Assembly (NCBI GenBank): GCA_024276395.1
Contig: JAJRXH010000170.1
Span: 1-6,356 of the forward strand
DNA from: an archaeon
GTDB taxonomy: Archaea; Asgardarchaeota; Heimdallarchaeia; Hodarchaeales; S146-22
Direction: 5' to 3'
DNA length: 6,356 nt
Within the stretch, counting starts at the first letter, position 1, and each line of letters starts with the position of its first letter. The position numbers and the translations under genes are program-made. The notes beneath the pieces are model-generated. The model had not been told where the DNA came from. It saw only the letters and a list, made by a program, of their open reading frames with translations, and made no database searches. This document shows positions 1 to 6,221 of this stretch, piece after piece.

Positions 1-42
1 CATCACTTTTCAACAGGCTAGCTAGCATCAGAGTATCATGCG

Positions 43-594
43 TCATGCATCGAGCTTGAGAATTTTCCGCAAAATTCCTCCAAATGCCGCAGAGAACCCA
101 AAATAAAACCAAATAAAACTCATCTCGAAAATTCTTTCCTTTTCGTGCCAAGTACCTATATTGAAAAATAAAATTTTATCTGGTAATCGAAAAGGCACAT
201 ACGCAGCAATGCCTTTTACACCATTATAATATCCGCCCAGAATTACGAAGAATAACAACATTGGTACGATCATTATCATCAGTGGTTTCATTCTCATTGT
301 CATCAATTCACTCTGTATTCGTTGATATCGTGGTTGTTCACGTTCTAATTTCATCTTGAGTTTCTTATCAGCTGTTTTCAACACTTGTTTTTGTAGCTGC
401 ATGTATTCCTGCATTATCTCGCTATACCGCTGTAACTTTTCGACATCAGTAAAGCGCCAAATGATGTACGTGGAAAACAGTGACAGTCCAATGGATACCA
501 AGGCGATAAAAACAGATGAAAAAGGTGGATCTGTTGGGGCGATGATTTCTAGTAGTTTAGTGGGTAATGCCATTAACTCATCTATCAACGTCAT
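43..594 (-). CDS. EMC3/TMCO1-like (DUF106) membrane protein, Oxa1/YidC superfamily
   Basis: This 183-residue protein is probably a membrane protein insertase or chaperone of the archaeal DUF106 group, related to eukaryotic EMC3 and TMCO1, which helps insert helices into the cytoplasmic membrane. The visible order fits that family: a short N-terminal segment, a first hydrophobic helix at about residues 25-46, a charged, probably coiled-coil stretch at about 50-100 rich in K, E, Q and R, a second helix at about 104-121 and a third at about 156-175 ending in a basic tail (RKILK). The ATG at 594 is the furthest upstream start, because an in-frame TGA lies two codons before it. M8 is an alternative. 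No strong Shine-Dalgarno precedes it. In many archaea this gene sits near secY, adk and cmk. Here it is divergent from an acyl-CoA dehydrogenase, and whatever follows it lies left of the window. The family call rests on topology and overall resemblance, not on a catalytic motif. Confidence 0.8.
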   Translation of the reverse strand: MTLIDELMALPTKLLEIIAPTDPPFSSVFIALVSIGLSLFSTYIIWRFTDVEKLQRYSEIMQEYMQLQKQVLKTADKKLKMKLEREQPRYQRIQSELMTMRMKPLMIMIVPMLLFFVILGGYYNGVKGIAAYVPFRLPDKILFFNIGTWHEKERIFEMSFIWFYFGFSAAFGGILRKILKLDA

Positions 595-646
595 TTCTCA
601 TCCACAACAATGACTTATGCTTCTAATCACCCCTTCTTTTACTCTT

Positions 647-654
647 CTTATATG
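647..654 (-). promoter_or_regulatory. Possible TATA box for the DUF106 gene
   Basis: On the minus strand this reads CATATAAG. It lies about 55 bases upstream of the ATG at 594, which would put transcription start near 625 and give a leader of roughly 30 bases. Another AT-rich stretch at 677-692 could serve instead. This is a position and composition argument only. Confidence 0.3.
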
Positions 655-816
655 CCTAACGGTGAACTACCGACGTTTAAAGTCATAAATTTCGTGAGGA
701 GATTTCCATATCTTTCCGAGAGACACGAGCCTTCCCTTAACCAGCAGTCCCACATCACCATTAGACATCCTCAACAACAAATGAAGGAATGGTTCGTCTT
801 TTTACAAAGATCGAGG

Positions 817-839
817 GCTTGATTACCCTATCATCAAGC
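817..839. repeat. 7-bp inverted repeat (hairpin or operator)
   Basis: GCTTGAT (817-823) pairs perfectly with ATCAAGC (833-839) across a 9-base gap. No T-run follows directly on either strand, so it does not look like a terminator. It could be a regulator binding site or a short RNA hairpin. A chance match of this size in 639 bases is possible. Confidence 0.4.
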
Positions 840-1043
840 GACATTGATGCTAAAATTTATTTTATGGGGGCCTTACTTGTTTAAACACGTCATTTACATT
901 CCATCTCACTAAGATTTGGTCAAACAATTGTCATCCCAATAATCTCATAGTAGCAAATGCATCGAGTGTCTAATTTGATATTTACGCGTTAAAAAGTCAC
1001 TGTCTCTAAAAACACTCATAAAACGATGTTCACAAGTTCACGA

Positions 1044-1124
1044 CAAATTTCGATGATTCCATTCAACAAAAAAGAACTTCCTTGTTTCACGGGATCCAAA
1101 TAACATAAAAATGCAAATTTCGAT
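1044..1124. repeat. Two copies of CAAATTTCGAT, 70 bp apart
   Basis: The identical 11-mer CAAATTTCGAT occurs at 1044-1054 and 1114-1124. The shorter core AAATTTCG also occurs at 688-695, and a one-base variant TAATTTCG at 1176-1183 lies just before the TATA box of the acyl-CoA dehydrogenase. The core contains the palindrome AAATTT. Repeated copies upstream of a catabolic gene could be an operator, but AT-rich words recur easily in such sequence. Confidence 0.3.
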
Positions 1125-1184
1125 AAGAAATCACTCCTCATTTTTTCATTCTCTCATTTTCCATTCAAATCGTACTAATTTCGT

Positions 1185-1199
1185 AAATATATAAAAAAA
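1185..1199 (+). promoter_or_regulatory. TATA box of the acyl-CoA dehydrogenase gene
   Basis: AAATATATAAAAAAA is a good archaeal TATA element. Its centre is about 42 bases before the ATG at 1234. Archaeal transcription usually starts about 25 bases downstream of the box, near 1217, leaving a leader of roughly 16 bases that contains the Shine-Dalgarno site. Confidence 0.6.
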
Positions 1200-1223
1200 G
1201 AATTCAAAAAGTGTAGTATGACC

Positions 1224-1230
1224 AAGGAGG
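1224..1230 (+). promoter_or_regulatory. Strong Shine-Dalgarno site with a short spacer
   Basis: AAGGAGG is an almost complete anti-16S match but ends only 3 bases before the ATG at 1234. A GTG at 1240, the third codon, is 9 bases away and has the more usual spacing. The site therefore supports this gene start but leaves two candidate start codons. I keep the ATG as the default. Confidence 0.7.
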
Positions 1231-1233
1231 TCG

Positions 1234-2574
1234 ATGAGAGTGGATATATTAAGCAAGTACATGGTTCCACATACAAAAGAATTAGGAATCGACTCAGAGA
1301 TAATCAACCAAATACTTGACCTAAGTGTAGAGATGGTTGAAAGAACAAACCTCATGGAAAAAGCCAAGGATTTTGATAGAGAAGGGCCAAAACTTGTTGA
1401 TGGTTGGGCAAGACTTCCAAAAGGAAATGAGGATGTGTATAAAGCGTTTGGAGACGCTGGTTTATTTGGAATATTTGTCCCAGAAGAACATGGTGGCCAT
1501 GGCCTTCCTTATACCATATTCACGGGATTCACAGAAATAGTTTCACGTGCTTGCGCAAGCACTGGCCTTGGCATCGCCGTACATGGATCTGTAATTGATA
1601 TTTTCTTGAGTTTTGGAAATGATGAACAAAAAAGAAAATATCTTCCAGATCTAGCAACTGGAAAGAAAATAGGTTCCGTGTGCTTTTCAGAACCTCATGC
1701 AGGATCTGATCTTGCCGGTATAAAAACGCAAGCTAGATATGAAGATGGCTATTTCATCTTAAATGGCCAAAAACAATGGATAACAAATGGTGGTTTTTCT
1801 GATATTTACGTCGTGCTATGCAAAACTGACCCTGATAAAGGAAAGAAAGGATTTTCACAATTAATCGTTGAGAAAGGAATGGAAGGATTTAGTGTGGGGA
1901 GGTTAGAAAAGAAATACGGACTCGAGGCCTCGCCTACAGCCGTACTAAATTTTGATGAAGTGAGAGTTCCAGAAGAAAACTTGTTGGGGGTAAGAGGCGA
2001 AGGCCTCAAGCAGACAATTATCGGACTCAGCGGCGGTGAACGCATTGGCGTAGCTGCATGGGCAACTGGCATCGCATGGACAGCCTATCAAGAAGCATTA
2101 GAATATAGCAAAGAACGAAAAGCCTTTGGCAAGTCAATCAGGGAATTTCCAATCATCCAAAGGAAATTACAAAAAATGGAACGCCAGCTAGATATGGCAC
2201 GATATCTATATGTTAAGGCTGCCAAGATTAAAGACCTGGGTGGACCATTCACCTTGGAAGCATCCATCTGCAAACTATTCGCCACGGAAGCCGCTGTAGA
2301 GATCACTTATCAGAATCAGCAAATTCATGGAGGTAATGGCATTTCTCGTGAATATTCTGCGGAACGACATGTAAGAGATGTTCGAACTGGCACAATTGGT
2401 GGTGGAACTTCTGAAATTCAGCAATTAATCATCACTAGATACATCAAGGACCACCAATTGAAATACAAGGGTGTAAATGGTTCCTACGAGTTATGGGAAG
2501 ACCCTCGCTCAAAACATACCTTCGAAATACCGTTAGGTCTCATTGACTGGGAATTTTGGGGAATAAAAAAATAA
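1234..2574 (+). CDS. Acyl-CoA dehydrogenase (FAD-dependent)
   Basis: The 446-residue protein should oxidise an acyl-CoA to the trans-2-enoyl-CoA, passing electrons from FAD to an electron-transfer flavoprotein, as in fatty-acid or branched amino-acid degradation. No ETF gene is in the window. Family signature 1 is present at residues 150-162 (CFSEPHAGSDLAG), the middle-domain motif NGQKQWITNG at 177-186, the helical-domain motif ERKAFGK at 294-300, and signature 2 at 363-382 (Q-x2-GG-x-G ... R-x3-D). The catalytic base of medium- and short-chain enzymes (E in YEGT) is replaced by glycine at residue 390 (IGGGTSE). E269 in GGERIG matches the alternative catalytic position of isovaleryl-CoA and long-chain enzymes. 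The protein is longer than the usual 380 or so, with about 20 extra residues at the N-terminus and a tail of about 40 after RYIKDH that is rich in aromatic residues (W421, W439, W442). Substrate cannot be told from sequence. It has its own promoter and Shine-Dalgarno site. Confidence 0.95.
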   Translation: MRVDILSKYMVPHTKELGIDSEIINQILDLSVEMVERTNLMEKAKDFDREGPKLVDGWARLPKGNEDVYKAFGDAGLFGIFVPEEHGGHGLPYTIFTGFTEIVSRACASTGLGIAVHGSVIDIFLSFGNDEQKRKYLPDLATGKKIGSVCFSEPHAGSDLAGIKTQARYEDGYFILNGQKQWITNGGFSDIYVVLCKTDPDKGKKGFSQLIVEKGMEGFSVGRLEKKYGLEASPTAVLNFDEVRVPEENLLGVRGEGLKQTIIGLSGGERIGVAAWATGIAWTAYQEALEYSKERKAFGKSIREFPIIQRKLQKMERQLDMARYLYVKAAKIKDLGGPFTLEASICKLFATEAAVEITYQNQQIHGGNGISREYSAERHVRDVRTGTIGGGTSEIQQLIITRYIKDHQLKYKGVNGSYELWEDPRSKHTFEIPLGLIDWEFWGIKK

Positions 2575-2657
2575 AGATGACATTAAGTCTTTCTGAACTA
2601 CATTTCCATCCCCATTTATTTTTCATCTAGAATCATGAGTAATAAAACAGATTTTTT
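2565..2657. terminator. Convergent oligo-T termination region
   Basis: The acyl-CoA dehydrogenase and the topoisomerase converge here with 87 bases between stop codons. Plus-strand T tracts at 2615-2623 (TTTATTTTT) and 2652-2657 (T6) could end the dehydrogenase transcript. The A7 run at 2565-2571, inside the last codons of the dehydrogenase, is T7 on the minus strand and could end the topoisomerase transcript. Archaeal termination is commonly at oligo-T without a hairpin, and I see no strong hairpin here. Confidence 0.4.
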
Positions 2658-2661
2658 CACC

Positions 2662-5280
2662 TTACTCAAAACACCGGAACTCGCATTCAAAGCAAAATCT
2701 ATTGCAAAAAATGCACATGTTATAAGGAGCTTTTTTAGATCTTTTTACTTGGATCGTTTTTAGACCACATAACCTACACACATCTGAAAGATGAATACTT
2801 GTTCCACGTCGAATATTCGGTGTTTTTGTCCATTCAGCACCACATCGAGAATTCGTGCATGCAACCTTTGTTAAAGTTCCTCGAAATTGGAACAAGACAT
2901 CACCTTCATTACAAGACGGACACTTACCAAATTTCCCTCTTGGAATGAAATCAGACTTTTCATGAATGTTAGCATATGCACAGTCATCAATCTCGCATTT
3001 ACTACAAAAATAGAGATTTTTCCCGTCTTTTAACTCAATCCAGCAACTAGGACAAAAGATCCAAGATTTTGTACCATCTCCCACTAGAAAAACATGACCT
3101 CTACAAATCTTACAAACATCAGGAAGAATTTCGAGGTCACCTCTTTGAGGAATTGGATAAGTACGATTGCATTCCTCATTTTCACATTGAAGCCATCTTG
3201 ATCCTTGCCTAGTTTTTCTTAAAGATAACAATGATTTGCACTCGCGACAATACCCTAGAAATGTAGGATCCGACTCCATTTCCTTAATTCCAGTAGCAAT
3301 CTCCGAAAAAACTTCTTCTGAATGAATCTTGATATTTTTTATGGCATTTCTCGTAATCATCGTAACGTTTTCTTCAACTTCCTCGATTGTTTTCTTTCCT
3401 TCTCTGATCTCTTGAGTTAATTTCTCTATTCTACTCCTTATTTCTGGTAAAATGAGTTCTTTCGCTGTTTTTGTTAATGCTTTATAGAGATGCTGACCTA
3501 GAGTGGTAGGTACCAAGCGTCTTCCACTTCCCGAATAACGGACATATTCGCGTTCAATGACCGTGTTGATGTGAGTTGACCGTGTTGCATCTGTACCGAT
3601 TCCTAAATTAGCCATCTCCCGAATAAGCTCACTTTCACTCCATAAATTCGGCGGATAAACCCATCCTTGTGTTTTTCTTACTCTAACTGGTACGATTTCA
3701 CCTTTTTTAAGAAAAGGGAAGTCTTTTTCTGGAATTTTCTTATACGGATAGAACTTCAAGTAACCGCTGTCAATAATTGTTCTTCCTTCCCAGGAAAAAA
3801 TCAGATCTTTCACGGATATCACATATTTCACACGTTGAACAGATGCATCACGATGCACGGTAGCCAAGAATCGTCGGACCACATAGTCGTAGATTCTAGT
3901 GGCTAAATATTTTTGATAAGAACTTCCTGGAATGGTAGACTGTACCTCCTCAAGAGATGCTGCCTTAACAGGCCGGATAGGCTCATGATCCTTAGTATAA
4001 CGCCCTTGTCTTGGTTTATCAGGAGCGCCATTCTCCATAACATCCCTGGCAAAATCATAATAAAATTTAATGCCAAGAAACTTTTGCACAATTGGTGACA
4101 AGTCCTTTTCATGGTACCAAGAACTCTCTGTCCGTGGATATGTAATGAAACCATGGTTATACAATTGTTCTGCGGTATCTGCTATCAGTTTCGGGCTTGT
4201 TTGAAATAATCGCGAGCATTCTGACTCAAGGGTATCGGTATCTAGAGGCAGAGGTCGCGATATCTTTTCAATGGTTTCCACGACTTCTTTAACTTCACCT
4301 TGTATTCCAATTTCGTCAATGGTTCCAAATCTCTCTCGCATATGTTCATTGAATTCCACCTCATTAAAAATTTCATCTCCTTCCCACGAAAAGATCCATT
4401 TCAATTCCGGATCAGTATTTTCTCCAATTGTTTCCTTATTTAATGGAAGATCGAGTAAAACTTCGTATTTCCAAAACTTTTTTGGTACAAATGAAAATTT
4501 TTGCTCGTATCTACTTGCAATAAGCCACAACACGGCCGTCTGACACGGCCCATATGAAATCAACCTTTTCCTTGAGATTTTCTTCTGTACCCCAACAGTA
4601 AGCAATCTTGTAACCGAAGCACCCATCTTTAAATCCTGTCTTCGTAAAGTATCAATCTGATCGATCAATCCTTTATCAAGAATGGTTTGATTCTCGAAAG
4701 CCCGAATGATAGCACCTGGATTGGTAGCTGTAAATCGCATTCTACTTATTATTAGATCTTGATTTACCTTCAAGCACGTTCTAGCAATTTGCCATCCAAT
4801 ACTCTCTCCATGTCCATCAAAATCAGTTGCAATCGAAAGAATGTTAGAAACTGTCCCTAGTTCAAATAGTTGATTAACTATCTCTTCATTGATGGGAATC
4901 TCCACGGGATGTTTTGTCAGTAATTCTTCAGGATCGGTGAGGTTCCAATCCGATTCCTTATCAAACGGTGGTGGGTAATCAAAATTATACAAGTGACCAA
5001 TGACAGAAGTAACAATTACTTGATCGGTATTGTCTTCTAACACGATAAACTGATCTAAGAAGTCAATTTTAATCGTGATCGGATCTTCATTGTGACGAAT
5101 ATCTTTTTCATCCTTTCCTTCTTTCTTTTCCTCAGTATTAATTACGGAGGCCATGTAGACAGGATTATATTTCGATTTACCTTTCTTCTTCTTGAATTTC
5201 AAGCCATATTTTATCGCTAAGGCTTTAGTAATAGCACGCGCCACGCTTGGTTTCTCAGCAACAATCAGTATGGTCGTCAT
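2662..5280 (-). CDS. topA: Type IA DNA topoisomerase (archaeal Top1/Top3-like) with cysteine-rich tail
   Basis: This 872-residue enzyme should relax negatively supercoiled DNA or decatenate DNA by cutting and passing single strands through a 5'-phosphotyrosine link. The Toprim domain starts at once (VAEKPSVA, E9) and holds the Mg-binding D-x-D-x2-G-E at D153, D155 and E159. Next come a Top3-like ISYGPCQ motif at 241-247, the active-site motif ITYPRTES with catalytic Tyr381, and the conserved LGIGTDATR at 559-567. From 678 on the protein is cysteine-rich: C678/C681/C699/C704, C723/C726/C743/C746, C759/C762/C767, C787/C790/C808/C813, C835/C838 and C856/C859/C863/C866/C870. These suggest four to six zinc ribbons that bind DNA. 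A lysine- and glutamate-rich insertion (about 29-62) interrupts the Toprim fold. The YGPCQ and GIGTDAT motifs favour the archaeal/eukaryotic Top3 side over bacterial TopA. There is no helicase domain, so it is not reverse gyrase. The ATG at 5280 directly precedes the Toprim strand, and only a weak GAGAG lies upstream. Confidence 0.93.
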   Translation of the reverse strand: MTTILIVAEKPSVARAITKALAIKYGLKFKKKKGKSKYNPVYMASVINTEEKKEGKDEKDIRHNEDPITIKIDFLDQFIVLEDNTDQVIVTSVIGHLYNFDYPPPFDKESDWNLTDPEELLTKHPVEIPINEEIVNQLFELGTVSNILSIATDFDGHGESIGWQIARTCLKVNQDLIISRMRFTATNPGAIIRAFENQTILDKGLIDQIDTLRRQDLKMGASVTRLLTVGVQKKISRKRLISYGPCQTAVLWLIASRYEQKFSFVPKKFWKYEVLLDLPLNKETIGENTDPELKWIFSWEGDEIFNEVEFNEHMRERFGTIDEIGIQGEVKEVVETIEKISRPLPLDTDTLESECSRLFQTSPKLIADTAEQLYNHGFITYPRTESSWYHEKDLSPIVQKFLGIKFYYDFARDVMENGAPDKPRQGRYTKDHEPIRPVKAASLEEVQSTIPGSSYQKYLATRIYDYVVRRFLATVHRDASVQRVKYVISVKDLIFSWEGRTIIDSGYLKFYPYKKIPEKDFPFLKKGEIVPVRVRKTQGWVYPPNLWSESELIREMANLGIGTDATRSTHINTVIEREYVRYSGSGRRLVPTTLGQHLYKALTKTAKELILPEIRSRIEKLTQEIREGKKTIEEVEENVTMITRNAIKNIKIHSEEVFSEIATGIKEMESDPTFLGYCRECKSLLSLRKTRQGSRWLQCENEECNRTYPIPQRGDLEILPDVCKICRGHVFLVGDGTKSWIFCPSCWIELKDGKNLYFCSKCEIDDCAYANIHEKSDFIPRGKFGKCPSCNEGDVLFQFRGTLTKVACTNSRCGAEWTKTPNIRRGTSIHLSDVCRLCGLKTIQVKRSKKAPYNMCIFCNRFCFECEFRCFE

Positions 5281-5351
5281 TTGCTCTCGAATGAAGGCAT
5301 TTCACGATCAGCTTTTTAAAAGATTGAAAAGCGTCCTTTACGTGAAGTGCG
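5281..5351. promoter_or_regulatory. Divergent promoter region with one near-symmetric AT box
   Basis: Only 71 bases separate the start codons of the topoisomerase (minus) and the AK6-like gene (plus). The only clear TATA-like element is CTTTTTAAAAG at 5312-5322, an inverted repeat (CTTTT/AAAAG) around base 5317. Its centre is about 35 bases from each ATG, so it could direct transcription both ways with leaders of only about 10 bases. Neither gene has a good Shine-Dalgarno site, which fits very short leaders. Confidence 0.45.
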
Positions 5352-5861
5352 ATGAAATTAGTGATTTTGATATTTGGGACTCCAGGGGTTGGTAAGACAA
5401 CTCTGGCAAACTTACTCGCCAAAAAACTACAATTAGAGCACATCGAATTGTTAGAGGTGGTTGAGAAATACGGATATTTCCTAGGATATGATGTATTTAG
5501 AGATGCCCTAATTATAGATGAATATAAAGTGACTAATTACTTGGAAGAAAAAACTAAATCTGGTAGTTCTTTCTGTTATAGTGGCGTGGAAATATTCATG
5601 GATCCCTCATTAGTAAACCTTGTTCTTGTCTTACACTGTGAAGGCAGAGTGTTACGAAAAAGATTGAAAGCACGGGGGTATTCATCAGAAAAAATAGAAG
5701 AAAATATCGCTGCTGAAAACCTGGGTATTGTAGAAGGTATCGTAAAGGACCATTATCCACCAGACAAAGTTTTTACCCTCGACACTACAGATGCCACCCC
5801 GCAAGAAACACTTAAATCTGCATTAAATATAATCAATGAAGTCATTTCTTTCAAAATATGA
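5352..5861 (+). CDS. AK6/Fap7-family P-loop kinase (putative adenylate kinase)
   Basis: This 169-residue protein belongs to the AK6/Fap7/hCINAP group, small P-loop enzymes with adenylate kinase and ATPase activity. In eukaryotes, and by inference in archaea, they help mature the small ribosomal subunit through ribosomal protein uS11. The Walker A loop is GTPGVGKTT at residues 9-17. The DE-x-KV motif at 56-60 and the lid motif RGYSSEKIEENIAAE at 108-122 are typical of the family, and the length is right. The Walker B-like D-x-H, which in Fap7 is needed for function, should fall in the strand at 72-80, but the sequence there is C75-Y76-S77 followed by Gly, so both key residues are changed. It may therefore have weak or altered ATPase activity. 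The ATG at 5352 directly precedes the first beta strand and the P-loop. It is divergent from the topoisomerase and probably monocistronic, since a repeat array follows. Confidence 0.88.
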   Translation: MKLVILIFGTPGVGKTTLANLLAKKLQLEHIELLEVVEKYGYFLGYDVFRDALIIDEYKVTNYLEEKTKSGSSFCYSGVEIFMDPSLVNLVLVLHCEGRVLRKRLKARGYSSEKIEENIAAENLGIVEGIVKDHYPPDKVFTLDTTDATPQETLKSALNIINEVISFKI

Positions 5862-5950
5862 CTTCCTTGCGATTGGTCCTACATGAGCTCATTAAAGAAA
5901 TCTTGCTCTTCCAAGGGATGATCAAAACAATTAACTACGTGAACAAAAAC
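5862..5950. other. Spacer between the AK6-like gene and the repeat array
   Basis: These 89 bases after the stop codon show no gene, no strong T-run and no clear hairpin. The termination point of the AK6-like transcript is not evident, so read-through into the array is possible. Confidence 0.4.
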
Positions 5951-6009
5951 CCCGTGACCAAGGATGCAGCTGATCACTCGTGATAACAGGATGGAAAAGA
6001 GGAATAGCT
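5951..6009. repeat. Shortened first repeat unit (59 bp)
   Basis: This unit begins with CCCGTGACCAAGG, close to the head of units B and C, then goes almost directly to a tail containing GCTGATCA (5969-5976), the same word as 6289-6296 near the end of unit B. From that tail to the next head is 41 bases here and 39 in unit B. The middle of about 100 bases is therefore missing. The unit also has a small hairpin, ATCAC-TC-GTGAT (5973-5984). Confidence 0.55.
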
Positions 6010-6168
6010 GCTATGACCAGGGATAATCCCACAAGAACTCGGTTTTTGTCCTCGTAACGAAAAAGACAGCAATCATCTCACGAATGACAAGATGACGGGA
6101 CTTGAAACCCATACATAACCGGTGTGATGGTATGATCGGTAAAACAGAAGATAAAAAAAGGAAAAGCA

Positions 6169-6221
6169 CCCGTGACCAGGGTAATCCCACGAGACCTCGT
6201 GTTTTATCCTCGCATCACGGG
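6169..6221. other. Possible stem-loop domain at the start of repeat unit B
   Basis: CCCGTGA (6169-6175) pairs perfectly with TCACGGG (6215-6221). Inside, GGG-TAAT-CCC (6179-6188) and CACGA-GACC-TCGTG (6189-6202) form two further small hairpins, so the RNA could fold as a closed multi-branch domain. Unit A keeps the small GGGATAATCCC hairpin but not the outer 7-bp stem, which weakens the case for a conserved structure. Confidence 0.4.

Larger units (their letters stand above)
595..1233. other. Divergent intergenic region without a convincing gene
   Basis: These 639 bases separate the DUF106 gene (minus) from the acyl-CoA dehydrogenase (plus). An open frame at 610-822 (plus, 70 codons) has no ribosome site and no recognisable protein character, so I do not call it. 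I see no tRNA or rRNA. The region holds promoter-like boxes at both ends, a 7-bp inverted repeat at 817-839, a perfect palindrome TGTTTAAACA at 878-887, a short direct repeat (GTTCAC twice, 1028-1033 and 1036-1041) and two copies of an 11-mer containing AAATTTCG. It is long for a compact archaeal genome, so regulatory sites, a small RNA or a decayed gene are all possible. Confidence 0.6.

Noticed and set aside
17..26. Palindrome GCTAGCTAGC downstream of the DUF106 gene
   Set aside because: It is a perfect 10-bp palindrome but simple in sequence, at the window edge and without a T-run, so no role can be supported.
610..822. 70-codon plus-strand open frame
   Set aside because: It has no ribosome site and no membrane, domain or repeat character. 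It overlaps the likely promoter of the DUF106 gene.
3667..4543. Several open frames opposite or overlapping the topoisomerase
   Set aside because: They are shadows of a strongly conserved coding frame, without start signals or family features of their own.
2662..5280. Reverse gyrase
   Set aside because: The protein starts directly with the Toprim domain and has no N-terminal helicase or P-loop region.
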